Positions 25,921 to 35,647 are shown, numbered from the stretch's first letter. The stretch: 64,000 bases of DNA from an uncultured Porphyromonadaceae bacterium (GCA_947175495.1 CAMWNB010000002.1:1-64000), one strand, 5' to 3'. Program-made: numbers and translations. The notes: generated from the letters alone by a model not told the origin.

Positions 25921-27365
25921 GCGTTATCAATCTCTGCTTTTTCTGCTTTGCCGCCAGCCATCATGCGCGCAAAAATGGCCGTGGCTACGGCGGTGGCGCC
26001 CAGTGCGCACGCTATGGCTGTGGTCCATCCAAGTCCGAAGCCTTCGGGCGACGGCGCGAACAATATGTAGCTGACACACACTGTGGTCATGAACATGGCC
26101 GGGAGTATGGTCACAACATATGCCTTTCCGCCGCGGTAGAGCCATGCCGTGGCAGCCCACAGTGTGAACATGGCGAGCGTCTGGTTGCTCCACGCGAAGT
26201 AGCGCCAGAGCACATTGAAGTCAATCATCATCACTCCTGCCGTGAGGGCGAACAGCGGCAGCGACACCATCAGGCGTCGCGCTATGTGGTGCTGGTCCAG
26301 GTGCAGGAAGTCGGCGGCGATCAGGCGTGCCGAGCGCAGCGCGGTGTCGCCGGTGGTGATGGGCGCGGCCACCACGCCGAGTATGGCCAGCACGCCGCCG
26401 AGTGTGCCGAGCCACCCTATGGATATGTCGTGCACGAGCGATCCGGCGGTGCCGCCGTCGGCCATGTAGCCGCGCAGGGCTTCGTATCCTCCGGTGAAGC
26501 TGATGGCCGCGGCAGCCCAGATGAGCGCGACAAGGCCCTCGGCTACCATGGCACCGTAGAACACCGGGCGCGCGAGGCGCTCGTTCTTAAGGCAACGGGC
26601 CATCATCGGGCTCTGCGTGGCGTGGAAGCCGCTTATGGCTCCGCATGCTATGCTGACGAACATCATGGGAAAAACGGGATGAGCGTCGTCGGCATAGCGA
26701 CTCGAAAGGCCTTCGGCAAAGCCGGCGGGGATGTCGTGTGCGGCGAAAATCAGCACCCCAAGCAGGCCTGCCGCCATGAACAGCAGCGCGAAGCCGAACA
26801 CAGGGTAAATCCTGGCGATGACCTTGTCGACCGGCAGCAACGTGGCCAAAATATAGTAAATGAAAATTGCAGCTATCCAGAAGCCGGTGCCGAGCGATGC
26901 GGGAGTCATGGATGCAAGCAGACCGGCGGGAGTAAGCACAAATACTGCGCCAACAAGCACAAGCAGCACAAGCGAGAATACACGCATGAGCTGTTTTATG
27001 CCCGTGCCGAGTTCGCGGCCAACGAGCTCCGGCAGCGACTGGCCGCCGCTGCGTACGCTCATCATTGCCGACACGAAGTCGTGGACGGCGCCTGCGAAAA
27101 TAGTGCCGAGCACAATCCACAGAAAGGCCGCCGGGCCGAACATTACGCCCATTATGGCGCCAAAGATGGGGCCGAGGCCAGCAATGTTCAGAAACTGGAT
27201 GAGAAACACCCGCCATGTGGGCAACGGCATGAAGTCGACGCCGTCGCGCTTTGTTTCGGCTGGCATGGGGCGCGTGGAGTCGATGCCAATAATACGCTCG
27301 ACAATGGCGCCATAGACGATATAGCCGCCAATAAGCACGGCCAATGCGATGAGAAAAGAGGTCAT
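25917..27365 (-). CDS. cstA: CstA-family peptide/pyruvate transporter
   Basis: A 482-residue polytopic membrane protein with many hydrophobic segments. It has the CstA N-terminus (FLIALAVLIGGYIVYGAIVERI), FLNIAGLGPIFGAIMGV..GPAAFLW, and a GAVHDF motif, followed by SVRSGGQSLPELV. The family imports peptides and, in some bacteria, pyruvate during carbon limitation. It begins 10 nt after the upstream TPR/propeller gene. The track start is 30 codons early and overlaps that gene. It overlaps the PHP gene by 4 bp. Confidence 0.93.
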   Translation of the reverse strand: MTSFLIALAVLIGGYIVYGAIVERIIGIDSTRPMPAETKRDGVDFMPLPTWRVFLIQFLNIAGLGPIFGAIMGVMFGPAAFLWIVLGTIFAGAVHDFVSAMMSVRSGGQSLPELVGRELGTGIKQLMRVFSLVLLVLVGAVFVLTPAGLLASMTPASLGTGFWIAAIFIYYILATLLPVDKVIARIYPVFGFALLFMAAGLLGVLIFAAHDIPAGFAEGLSSRYADDAHPVFPMMFVSIACGAISGFHATQSPMMARCLKNERLARPVFYGAMVAEGLVALIWAAAAISFTGGYEALRGYMADGGTAGSLVHDISIGWLGTLGGVLAILGVVAAPITTGDTALRSARLIAADFLHLDQHHIARRLMVSLPLFALTAGVMMIDFNVLWRYFAWSNQTLAMFTLWAATAWLYRGGKAYVVTILPAMFMTTVCVSYILFAPSPEGFGLGWTTAIACALGATAVATAIFARMMAGGKAEKAEIDNA

Positions 27366-27375
27366 CCCGGATGTG

Positions 27376-28776
27376 CTATTTTTCGAGCCGTACGACCTTG
27401 TTGGCCGCAGATCGGCGGCGTGCGCGAGCTTTTTCGAGTTCGCTCTCAAGGCCAATGATCCGGCGCTCTACTGATGTGTTGCCGCTGCGGTATTTCTCAC
27501 GCAATGAACTCAAGTCAGAACTGATGGCGGCGATTTCATCGTCGATACCAATGAGGTTCTCCATGGCGCGGCGGGCTTCGGGATTGCGGAACTCGGCGAG
27601 CGAGTGGCGCACGGTGCCGTCGGACATTGCTATGGCGAAGCCGTCCGAAGCCCGGGCACTCTCCTGCGAGGCATTGCGGGCCAGCTCGCTGACGCGGCGG
27701 CGCAGCGCATCGTAGTCTGTGTCGGGATTCTGTGTGGCCGCTATGCTTGTGATGCGTGCACGGGCTGCGATGTCCGGAGCGCCGGGCTCGACGTTGACCC
27801 TTCGTTGCGAAGGAATGAACTCGTAGATGGTTACTTTTCCGTCCGGCGCATTGCGGTCGGTGGCCCACCAGCCTATGCCCGCAGCCTCGTCGATGGCCAG
27901 CAGATAGTCGTTGGCGGGGGAATTGTAGGGCATGCCCACGTTTTGCGGCTGCAGATAGCTGCCGTCGTCGGTGCGCCGGGTCATGTAGATGTCGTAGCCT
28001 CCCAGGCCGTCGGCACTTTCGGCTGCGAAATATAGAGTCACACCGTCGGGCATCAGAAAAGGATAGCCTGAGGCATCGGCTTCTATGTCGATTTCAAGTG
28101 GCGCGGCGTTCTCTACCGTGCCGTCATCGAGTATGTCGGCGCCCATCAGCGTCATGCCGCCGATGCTGTCGGGTTCCGTCGTCCACAGCAGTTCGCGTCC
28201 GCACTGCGGGCGGAACGCGACATACGCGCCGTCAATGCCCGCGGCAGTTCCGTCCATCAGTCTTCCCGCTTCTGGCGAGAGACGGTACTGGCGGAAGAAG
28301 TCGTAGGCGTCGACAGTGAGCGAATCGATGATTTCCACTCGTTCCACTCGTTCCATCATGTTGAGCATGGTTACGGAGCGGCTGCGCATTTCGTCGAGCG
28401 ATTCGGGGATTGCGGCCTTTCGGTTCTTGCGCAGGGCAGTCTCCCATGTGTCGAGATGGTCGGATGCATCGGACGGGCGATATTGGTCGAGGGCTATCTC
28501 CGCCAACAGGCGGGAGGCGTCGGCCACGCCACGGCTTTCTGCCACCTTGAGCGGAGCCACAGCCTCGCCGTTGCGGTCGAGGGCGCAGAGTGTTGCGCCC
28601 AGATAGTAGGCTGCGTTGCCATCGCGCGGCGTTTTTTTGTGCAGGGCCTGCAAGGCGGGGAGAGCCTCCTCGTAGCGGCCGTCAAGGAACAGCTTTTTCG
28701 GCGCGTCAATCGGGGCACCGGCCGAAAACAGCCAGGCGCCGAGGGCGATTGAGCCTATATATAGTCGTTTACGCAT
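27376..28776 (-). CDS. TPR and PD40 beta-propeller-like envelope protein
   Basis: A 466-residue exported protein with a short N-terminal hydrophobic signal (RLYIGSIALGAWLFSAGA). One or two TPR-like units follow at about residues 25-110 (LFLDGRYEEALPALQALHKKTP). The middle has PD40/TolB-like blades (YPFLMPDGVTLYFAAESADGLGGYDIYMT), and the C-terminal 100 residues are a charged coiled coil. Similar proteins are found with OmpA or type IX secretion components in Bacteroidetes, but no OmpA domain is visible. It heads the operon cstA-PHP-U32. Role unknown. Confidence 0.75.
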   Translation of the reverse strand: MRKRLYIGSIALGAWLFSAGAPIDAPKKLFLDGRYEEALPALQALHKKTPRDGNAAYYLGATLCALDRNGEAVAPLKVAESRGVADASRLLAEIALDQYRPSDASDHLDTWETALRKNRKAAIPESLDEMRSRSVTMLNMMERVERVEIIDSLTVDAYDFFRQYRLSPEAGRLMDGTAAGIDGAYVAFRPQCGRELLWTTEPDSIGGMTLMGADILDDGTVENAAPLEIDIEADASGYPFLMPDGVTLYFAAESADGLGGYDIYMTRRTDDGSYLQPQNVGMPYNSPANDYLLAIDEAAGIGWWATDRNAPDGKVTIYEFIPSQRRVNVEPGAPDIAARARITSIAATQNPDTDYDALRRRVSELARNASQESARASDGFAIAMSDGTVRHSLAEFRNPEARRAMENLIGIDDEIAAISSDLSSLREKYRSGNTSVERRIIGLESELEKARARRRSAANKVVRLEK

Positions 28777-28798
28777 GCTGATTAGTATATAAATCATG

Positions 28799-28847
28799 CA
28801 AATTTAGCGAAAATCTCCCAAAGTTCGGCTGAAAAGCCGTATATTTG
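28799..28847. promoter_or_regulatory. Divergent promoters with a small inverted repeat
   Basis: On the minus strand TAAATTTG (28799-28806) lies 22 bp before the TPR/propeller gene start. On the plus strand TATATTTG (28840-28847) lies 18 bp before the GH2 start. Between them CGGCTgaaaAGCCG is a short perfect hairpin that could be an operator for the GH2 promoter. Confidence 0.6.
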
Positions 28848-28865
28848 CACAAAATTCACGTTTGT

Positions 28866-31310
28866 ATGAAATGTAAGACCGCTATTATCGCCCTGTGCGT
28901 GGCTTCTGCCACGGTTCTTGCAGCTCCAAGAGAGACGCAGCTGCTGGACCATGGATGGCACTTTGCGTTTGGTGACGCATCTTCGCCGGAGAAAGATTTC
29001 GGCAATGCCACAGAGTACTTTACCTATCGCACCAAAGCGGCCTCAATTCACAATGCCGGTCCGTACGCCCCGGGCTACGACATGAGCGCCGACTCTGCGC
29101 GGTGGCGTCCGGTGGACCTTCCGCACGACTGGGTGGTCGACCTGCCGTTCGACAGCACGGCCAGCCATAGTCATGGCTACAAGACGGTGGGCTGGCAATG
29201 GCCAGAAACATCGGTGGGATGGTATCGCAGGACATTCGCGGTCGACAGTGCCGACATGGGCCGCCACATCTATCTGCAATTCGACGGAGTGCACCGCGAC
29301 AGCCATGTTTGGGTCAATGGTTTCTACCTCGGTCATGAGCCGAGCGGCTATGCCACACGCACTTACGACATCACCGACTATCTTGACTACGGCAAGGACA
29401 ACATCGTGGCCGTGCGCGCCGATGCGTCGGTGGAGGAGGGGTGGTTCTATGAAGGTGCAGGCATCTATCGCCATGTGTGGCTCGTAAAGACATCGCCTGT
29501 GCATCTCGAGCCTTTTGGCATCGCCACGCATGCGGAGATGGACGAGACAGACCTCGGCCATGCCACGCTGCACGTGCAGGCTGAAATCCGCAACGACTCG
29601 CGCCTTGACAAGGCAGTCGCACGCCTGCGCCATACGCTGCGCGATGCCGACGGACGCGCTGTGGCGACGGTCGAGAGTCCACGCACGGAAGTGGCTCTTA
29701 AGGCCATAGCCTCGGCGTCTGCGTCCGTGCCTGTGAGTAATCCGCGTCTTTGGGACACCGAGCACCCTTATCTATATCGCCTCACTACCGAACTGCTTGA
29801 CGCCGACGGCGCCGTGCTCGACGAGACCGTCACGCCCATAGGTTTCCGCACCATCCGCTTCGATGCCGACAGCGGTTTCATTCTCAACGGGCGTCGTGTG
29901 CCGCTGCGCGGCGTGAACATGCACCAGGATCATCCCGGCGTGGGCACGGCCATTCCCGACGCCCTGCAGGCCTACCGCCTGCGCGAGCTCAAGAAGATGG
30001 GCGTGAACGCCTATCGCTCAAGTCACAACCCCATGACGCCGGCCATGCTCGATGCATGCGACAGCCTTGGCATACTCGTGGTGGAGGAAAACCGCCTTAT
30101 GGGCATCAACGACGAGCACATCGACTTGCTTGAGCGCATGATCCGCCGCGACCGCAACCATCCTTCCATAATAGCATGGAGCGTGGGCAACGAGGAGTGG
30201 GGACTCGAGTGGCGTCCGCAGGGCGAACGCGTGGTTGCAACCATGCGAGACCATGTGCACCGCATCGACCCTACGCGCCCGGCTACAGCCGCCACCAGCG
30301 GAGGACCTGCCACAATACTCAATGCCGATGTGGCAGGCTACAACTATGTGGTGCAGAATCCTATTGATGACAATCGCATCAGATTTCCGCAACGCACAGC
30401 CATGGGCAGCGAGGAAACCACCGGCTCCGGCACCCGTGGCGTCTACCGTACCGACACTTTGGACGGCCGCATGATGGCGCACAACCGTCGACCGGCAAAT
30501 CCCGACAGCATGCTCAACTGCATAGAGCGCGGCATGCGCTTCTACGCCGAGCGTCCCTGGCTGGCCGGCCTGTTCTACTGGACCGGTTTCGACTACCGCG
30601 GCGAACCCAATCCGATGAAATTTCCGGCTACGGGATCGCAGTTCGGCCTGCTCGACTACTGCGGCTTCCCCAAGGACGAGGCATATTATGTGAAAGCATG
30701 CTGGACGGACGAGCCGGTGCTGCATCTGCTGCCGCACTGGAATCTTGAAGGCTGCGAAGGGGACAGCGTGAGCGTGTGGGCCTATACCAACTGCGATGAG
30801 GTGGAGCTGCGCGTCAATGGCCGCTCCCTCGGCCGACGCAAGGTGGAGCCTCTGAGCCACGCCGAGTGGCACACGGTTTATGCCCCGGGCGAGCTTCGTG
30901 CCATTGGCTGGCGCAACGGCCGCAAGGTGGCCGACACTCGTGTGCGCACTGCCGGCGCTCCCGCGGCGGTGGCGGCGACAGCCGACCGCACTTCGTTGAG
31001 CGCCGACGGCGCGGATGTGGCAGTAGTCAACATCAGTCTGTCGGACCGCAAAGGCAATTTCGCGCCGACAGCATGCGTTCCTGTCACAGTTGAGGTCGAA
31101 GGTCCCGCGCGCATACTCGGCGGCGGAAACGGCGACCCCGCATGGCAGGCCGTAGAGCGACCTGTCGACCCCTCGTCGCGCACCTTCACTCTCCCCTCTT
31201 TCAATGGTCTTGCACAAGTGCTAATTCAGACGACTGACGCTCCCGGCAATATAACGCTGCGCATCAGTGCCGCCGGCGACATCCGTGAGCTGAGTCTGCA
31301 ATCCAGATAA
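28866..31310 (+). CDS. Glycoside hydrolase family 2 beta-galactosidase-like enzyme
   Basis: An 814-residue secreted enzyme with a signal peptide (CKTAIIALCVASATVLAA). The order is the GH2 sugar-binding jellyroll (WRPVDLPHDWVVDLPFD; WYRRTFAVD), an immunoglobulin-like domain, a TIM barrel from about residue 335 (RGVNMHQDHPGVG), and C-terminal beta domains typical of Bacteroides GH2 enzymes. The acid/base Glu is in SVGNEEWG (Glu443) and the nucleophile probably in GSEETTG (Glu516/517). It likely removes beta-galactosyl or related sugars in the periplasm. The track ORF starts at a TTG inside the promoter; the ATG is preferred. The acyl-CoA ligase gene starts 1 nt after the stop. Confidence 0.9.
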   Translation: MKCKTAIIALCVASATVLAAPRETQLLDHGWHFAFGDASSPEKDFGNATEYFTYRTKAASIHNAGPYAPGYDMSADSARWRPVDLPHDWVVDLPFDSTASHSHGYKTVGWQWPETSVGWYRRTFAVDSADMGRHIYLQFDGVHRDSHVWVNGFYLGHEPSGYATRTYDITDYLDYGKDNIVAVRADASVEEGWFYEGAGIYRHVWLVKTSPVHLEPFGIATHAEMDETDLGHATLHVQAEIRNDSRLDKAVARLRHTLRDADGRAVATVESPRTEVALKAIASASASVPVSNPRLWDTEHPYLYRLTTELLDADGAVLDETVTPIGFRTIRFDADSGFILNGRRVPLRGVNMHQDHPGVGTAIPDALQAYRLRELKKMGVNAYRSSHNPMTPAMLDACDSLGILVVEENRLMGINDEHIDLLERMIRRDRNHPSIIAWSVGNEEWGLEWRPQGERVVATMRDHVHRIDPTRPATAATSGGPATILNADVAGYNYVVQNPIDDNRIRFPQRTAMGSEETTGSGTRGVYRTDTLDGRMMAHNRRPANPDSMLNCIERGMRFYAERPWLAGLFYWTGFDYRGEPNPMKFPATGSQFGLLDYCGFPKDEAYYVKACWTDEPVLHLLPHWNLEGCEGDSVSVWAYTNCDEVELRVNGRSLGRRKVEPLSHAEWHTVYAPGELRAIGWRNGRKVADTRVRTAGAPAAVAATADRTSLSADGADVAVVNISLSDRKGNFAPTACVPVTVEVEGPARILGGGNGDPAWQAVERPVDPSSRTFTLPSFNGLAQVLIQTTDAPGNITLRISAAGDIRELSLQSR

Positions 31311-31311
31311 C

Positions 31312-32967
31312 ATGAAAGAAGAAAAGGAATCTCTGATCCCCATTATAGAACAAAGTATCCGCGACAATTGGGAACGTCCTGCGCTCACCAACTTCCGCGG
31401 CGTCACATTTCAATATCGTGATCTGGCCCGTAAAGTGGCAAAACTGCATCTGCTGTATGAGCATGCAGGCTTGCAGCCGGGCGAGCGCATCGCCATCTGC
31501 GGACGCAATTCGGCGCAGTGGGCGGTTGCCATGATTTCGGTGGTGACCTATGGGTGTGTGGCTGTGCCCATTCTGCCCGATTTCAAGCCCGACAGTATTC
31601 ATCATCTTGTGAATCATAGCGACGCGCGCTTCATGTTTGCGGATAATTCCATCTGGGAGAATCTCGATCCGGAGCAGTTGCCCGACCTTGTGGGTGTGCT
31701 TCGTCTCGGCGATTTCTCATTGCTGCTCTCGCGCAGCGACGAGCTTGGTGGCGCGCGTTCGCGTCTGAACGAACTTTTCGGCTGCCGCTATCCCGAGCGT
31801 TTTACGCCCGACGACGTGTGCTATGTGCGTCCTGCTGCTCCCGACATGATGCTTATAAACTACACGAGCGGTTCTACCGGCTTCAGCAAAGGAGTTGTGC
31901 TGCCGCACCGTTCGTTGCTCGGCAATGTTGAGTTCTGTCAGCACACCATAGGCTGGCTCGAGCCGGGCGACCGGATGGTGAGCGTGCTGCCGCTTGGTCA
32001 CATGTATGGTCTTGCGATAGAGTTGTTTTATCCGATATGCACGGGATGCCATGTCACATTCCTCACCCGCACGCCGGCGCCGCGTGTGATAATGGAGGCG
32101 ATGGCCGATATTCAGCCAAAACTGGTGACTACGGTTCCGCTCGTCCTTGAGAAAATCATCCGCTCTCGCGTATTGCCGCTTTTCGAGAAGCGACTGATGC
32201 GTCTTCTGCTGCGCACACCCGGGCTCAATGCCCGTCTGATGGCGCGGGCGCGGGCGGAACTTGAGCGTGCGTTCGGCGCAAATGTGCGCGAAGTGATAAT
32301 AGGCGGCGCGCCGCTCAACCGCGAGATAGAGGAATTCCTCGACAAGATACAGTTTCCATATGCCAACGTATACGGCATGACGGAGTGCGGCCCGTTCATA
32401 TCCTATATGTCGTCGCGCAACAGTCGTGTGGCATCGTGCGGGCTTCCTGTGCCCGGCATGGAAGTGCGTGTCGACTCTCCCGACCCGGCTGCTGAGCCCG
32501 GGGTGCTGTGGGTGCGCGGAAAGCACATGATGGACGGATATTTCAAGAATCGTGAGGCTACAGAAGCTGTGATGCGCGATGGCTGGATGAGCACAGGTGA
32601 CATTGCCAACATCGATGCCGAAGGTTTTGTCTATATCCGTGGTCGTAACAAAAACATGATTCTTGGCGCAAACGGTCAGAACATCTACCCCGAAGAGATA
32701 GAATCCAAGCTGAACAACATGCCCTATGTGGCCGAAAGCATAGTGATCGACCGTGGCGGCAAGCTCGTGGCTCTGATATATCCCGACCTTGATGCCGCGC
32801 GCGTGCAGAGTCTTGGCCAGCAGCAACTTCAGCAGACGCTTCGCGAGAATATCACTGTGTTGAATGCAGAGTTGCCGCGCTACAGTCAGATTTCCGACTT
32901 CAATATCTATCAGGAAGAGTTTGAGAAAACCGCCAAGCGCTCCATCAAGCGCTATCTATACAAGTAA
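31312..32967 (+). CDS. Long-chain acyl-CoA synthetase / AMP-binding ligase
   Basis: A 551-residue adenylate-forming enzyme. The P-loop-like A3 motif INYTSGSTGFSKGV is near residue 185, VYGMTECGP is A5, WMSTGDIANIDAEGFVYIRGR is A7/A8, and the C-terminal lid carries KRSIKRYLYK with the probable catalytic Lys. It should activate fatty acids to acyl-CoA at the inner membrane. It starts 1 nt after the GH2 stop, so the two are cotranscribed although no shared pathway is evident. A strong bidirectional terminator follows. Confidence 0.88.
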   Translation: MKEEKESLIPIIEQSIRDNWERPALTNFRGVTFQYRDLARKVAKLHLLYEHAGLQPGERIAICGRNSAQWAVAMISVVTYGCVAVPILPDFKPDSIHHLVNHSDARFMFADNSIWENLDPEQLPDLVGVLRLGDFSLLLSRSDELGGARSRLNELFGCRYPERFTPDDVCYVRPAAPDMMLINYTSGSTGFSKGVVLPHRSLLGNVEFCQHTIGWLEPGDRMVSVLPLGHMYGLAIELFYPICTGCHVTFLTRTPAPRVIMEAMADIQPKLVTTVPLVLEKIIRSRVLPLFEKRLMRLLLRTPGLNARLMARARAELERAFGANVREVIIGGAPLNREIEEFLDKIQFPYANVYGMTECGPFISYMSSRNSRVASCGLPVPGMEVRVDSPDPAAEPGVLWVRGKHMMDGYFKNREATEAVMRDGWMSTGDIANIDAEGFVYIRGRNKNMILGANGQNIYPEEIESKLNNMPYVAESIVIDRGGKLVALIYPDLDAARVQSLGQQQLQQTLRENITVLNAELPRYSQISDFNIYQEEFEKTAKRSIKRYLYK

Positions 32968-32988
32968 TCTGATTTTTTGCCTGTAATG

Positions 32989-33025
32989 AAACGCCCGCTC
33001 GGCCACATCGGCCGAGCGGGCGTTT
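32989..33025. terminator. Bidirectional terminator between the ligase gene and ackA
   Basis: Perfect 16-bp stem AAACGCCCGCTCGGCC / GGCCGAGCGGGCGTTT, 5-nt loop, T-run on the plus strand. It serves the converging acyl-CoA ligase and ackA genes. Confidence 0.93.
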
Positions 33026-33050
33026 TTTGTATAGAAGTCAATGTCGCGGC

Positions 33051-34244
33051 TTACTTCACGAGGGCAGCGGTGTCGCGGGCAATCATGAGTTCTTCGTCGG
33101 TGGGCACAACCACCACTTTCACCTTGCTGGCCGGAGTGGAGATGACGACTTCCTCGCCGCGGACCTTGTTGGCCTCGGCGTCGATTTCCACACCCATGAA
33201 GGCGAGGGGCTTGCACACGTCGGCACGCAGGCCGCACTGGTTTTCTCCGACACCGCCGGTGAAGACGATGATGTCGACGCCACCCATTTCGGCTGCGTAA
33301 GCGCCGATATACTTGGTGATGCGCTGCTCGTACATGTCGAGGCCCAGCTTGGCGCGTTCGTCGCCGGCATTGACGGCGGCTTCGATCTCGCGCATGTCGC
33401 TGCTGATGCCGGTGAGCCCGGCGATGCCGCTTTCCTTGTTGATGATGCGCTGGATGTCGGCTGCGCTCAGGCCGTGCTTGGTCATGAGATAAGTGATGGC
33501 TCCGGGGTCGATGTCGCCTACGCGGGTACCCATCATGAGGCCTTCGGTGGGGGTGAGACCCATGGATGTGTCGACGCTGCGGCCGCCGTCGACGGCGGTG
33601 ATGCTGCCACCATTGCCCACGTGGCAAGTGATGATTTTAACGTCGTGTATGTCAACGCCGAGAATCTCGCACACTCGCTGCGACACATAGCGGTGGCTGG
33701 TGCCATGGAAGCCGTAGCGGCGCACGCCGTCCTCTTCATAGTATTTGTAGGGCAGGGCATACATGAAGCTCTTTGCGGGCATTGTCTGATGGAAAGCCGT
33801 GTCGAATACGCCCACCTGCGGGACGCCGGGGAGCAGGGTTTCCATGGCTTCTATGCCGGTCATGTTGGCGGGGTTGTGGAGCGGAGCGATGTCGTAGCAC
33901 TGGCGAATCATCTCCTTCACTGCCTCGTCGATGACCACACTCTTGGCGAATTTTTCGCCTCCGTGCACCACGCGGTGGCCGACGGCATCTATCTCCTTGT
34001 AGCTTTTGATGCAGCCTTCTTTGGGGTCGGTGAGCTGACGGAGCACAGCTTCGATAGCGCCTTTATGGTCGGTGAGACCGAGTTCCACGATGTCTTTCGA
34101 ACCGTCGGGGCGCTTGAACTTGAGGAATCCGTCGCTGAGACCGATTTTTTCGACGCCGCCTTCGGCAAGCACATGTTCGCCGTCGGTGTCGATGAGTTTG
34201 TATTTAACCGAGCTGCTGCCCGAGTTGAGAACAAGTATCTTCAT
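33051..34244 (-). CDS. ackA: Acetate kinase
   Basis: A 397-residue cytosolic enzyme converting acetyl phosphate and ADP to acetate and ATP. It has the N-terminal phosphate-binding LVLNSGSSSVKY, the catalytic FDTAFHQTMP loop, the GFHGTSHRYVS signature with active-site histidines, and CHVGNGGSI with GTRVGDIDPG. The length is standard. It lies 4 nt after pta, giving the normal pta-ackA acetate pathway. Confidence 0.97.
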   Translation of the reverse strand: MKILVLNSGSSSVKYKLIDTDGEHVLAEGGVEKIGLSDGFLKFKRPDGSKDIVELGLTDHKGAIEAVLRQLTDPKEGCIKSYKEIDAVGHRVVHGGEKFAKSVVIDEAVKEMIRQCYDIAPLHNPANMTGIEAMETLLPGVPQVGVFDTAFHQTMPAKSFMYALPYKYYEEDGVRRYGFHGTSHRYVSQRVCEILGVDIHDVKIITCHVGNGGSITAVDGGRSVDTSMGLTPTEGLMMGTRVGDIDPGAITYLMTKHGLSAADIQRIINKESGIAGLTGISSDMREIEAAVNAGDERAKLGLDMYEQRITKYIGAYAAEMGGVDIIVFTGGVGENQCGLRADVCKPLAFMGVEIDAEANKVRGEEVVISTPASKVKVVVVPTDEELMIARDTAALVK

Positions 34245-34248
34245 GGTA

Positions 34249-35265
34249 TTATGCGTTTTCTTTCAAGCCTATGGCCTGATTGGCAGTAATGATGATGGTT
34301 TTGTAGATGTCTTCGGGGAAAGCGCCGCGGCTGAGGTCGTTGACAGGAGCTGCGAGACCCTGGAGCACAGGACCGACGGCCTGCACGTTGCCCAGGCGCT
34401 GCACCAGCTTGTAGGCGATGTTGCCCACCTCGAGCGAGGGGAACACGAGCACATTGGCGCGTCCGTTGAGGGGGCTGTTTGGGGCCTTGGTGTTGGCCAC
34501 GGCAGGAACTATGGCGGCGTCGGCCTGCAGTTCGTCGTCGATGATGAGGCCGGGAGCCATCTCGCGGGCGATGCGTCCGGCCTCCTTTACTTTGTCGACG
34601 CGTTCGTGCTTGGCAGAGCCTTTGGTAGAGAAAGAGAGCAATGCCACGCGCGGCTCAATACCGGCGATGTCGCGGGCAGTCTGTGCAGCGCTCACGGCTA
34701 TCTGTGCGAGCTCTTCGGCGGAGGGGTCGGGCACAACGGCGCAGTCGGCGAACACGAGAATGCCGTTGGTGCCGAACTTGAGGTTGTCGGGCAGCAACAT
34801 GATGAATGCGCCGCTGACCACGCTGATGCCTTTCTGTGTCTTGATCACCTGGAAAGCTGCGCGCAACACGTTGCCTGTCGTGTTCATGGCTCCGGCCACC
34901 TGTCCGTCGGCGTCGCCGGCCTTTACCATGAGGCAGCCCAGATAGAGGGGGTTGGCGGCGGTGAGGCGTGACTCTTCTTCGGTCATGCCTTTGCTGCGGC
35001 GCAGTTCAAGCAGCAGCGGAGCGTAGCGGTCGATGACGGCTTCGTCGGCGGGGTTGACGATAGTGGCTTTGCCGATGTGCTGGAGCTTGAGCTCTGATGC
35101 CAGGCGTATGATTTCGTCGGGGGAGCCTATGAGGATGATTTCGGCCAGACCGTCGGCAAGGATGCGGTCGGCTGCCGAGAGTGTGCGGGGTTCAGTGCCT
35201 TCGGGCAGCACTATGCGCTGAGGCATTGATTTGGCTTTAGCCGATAGTTTTTCAAATAACGTCAT
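34249..35265 (-). CDS. pta: Phosphate acetyltransferase
   Basis: A 338-residue enzyme transferring acetyl from CoA to phosphate. It corresponds to the single-domain Pta form without the long N-terminal regulatory domains of E. coli. Family features are [19 protein letters not shown] at the N-terminus, DELQADAA (acidic motif), [22 protein letters not shown] and the C-terminal [12 protein letters not shown]. It is the first gene of pta-ackA, transcribed from a TAACTTTG box at 35300. Confidence 0.96.
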   Translation of the reverse strand: MTLFEKLSAKAKSMPQRIVLPEGTEPRTLSAADRILADGLAEIILIGSPDEIIRLASELKLQHIGKATIVNPADEAVIDRYAPLLLELRRSKGMTEEESRLTAANPLYLGCLMVKAGDADGQVAGAMNTTGNVLRAAFQVIKTQKGISVVSGAFIMLLPDNLKFGTNGILVFADCAVVPDPSAEELAQIAVSAAQTARDIAGIEPRVALLSFSTKGSAKHERVDKVKEAGRIAREMAPGLIIDDELQADAAIVPAVANTKAPNSPLNGRANVLVFPSLEVGNIAYKLVQRLGNVQAVGPVLQGLAAPVNDLSRGAFPEDIYKTIIITANQAIGLKENA

Positions 35266-35299
35266 CGCTATACGTGTTTTGGTTTATGGTTTTATGGTG

Positions 35300-35307
35300 C
35301 AAAGTTA
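35300..35307 (-). promoter_or_regulatory. -7 box (TAACTTTG) of pta-ackA
   Basis: Consensus TAnnTTTG on the minus strand, 35 bp upstream of the pta start. Confidence 0.6.
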
Positions 35308-35417
35308 CCATTTTCGGCGCACACCTGCGAAATAAAAAAGCTAAAAATTGAGTGCCACGAACATTAGTGAAACAAGTTTGTTGAAAATTAAAGAACTCAT
35401 CACAACAATGTCATATT

Positions 35418-35570
35418 ATGAACAAGAAGAAAAATAAACGGAACACTTGGCTGGCCATAGGTGCGGTGTTTCTTATCGTGCTGCTTCTGATCTGGCTGAC
35501 ATACGCCGACTTGCTCGGCGACACCGACGTGGCCGCATGGTTGGGCGGAAACGTGGCGGATATGGCTTGA
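35418..35570 (+). CDS. Small single-pass membrane protein (50 aa), unknown
   Basis: The ORF is too short for the supplied track and encodes MNKKKNKRNT, then one membrane helix (WLAIGAVFLIVLLLIWLTYA), then an acidic 20-residue tail (DLLGDTDVAAWLGG). The basic N-terminus with the acidic tail predicts an inner-membrane protein with the N-terminus inside. It is followed 24 bp later by a perfect 13-bp terminator hairpin, which supports a real transcript. No family was recognised. Confidence 0.65.
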   Translation: MNKKKNKRNTWLAIGAVFLIVLLLIWLTYADLLGDTDVAAWLGGNVADMA

Positions 35571-35594
35571 AAAACGGGAGATAAACAAAAAGCA

Positions 35595-35623
35595 AAAGGC
35601 ACGGCCCGGAGGGCTGTGCCTTT
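35595..35623. terminator. Terminator between the small membrane gene and rplS
   Basis: 13-bp stem AAAGGCACGGCCC / GGGCTGTGCCTTT (one G-T pair) with a 3-nt loop, flanked by A- and T-rich ends. It can serve both converging genes. Confidence 0.85.
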
Positions 35624-35647
35624 GTTGTCTGTTGATAGTGCCGTATC

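Noticed and set aside
25914-27458. 514-codon plus-strand ORF
   Set aside because: Exact antisense of cstA, which has clear membrane helices and family motifs.
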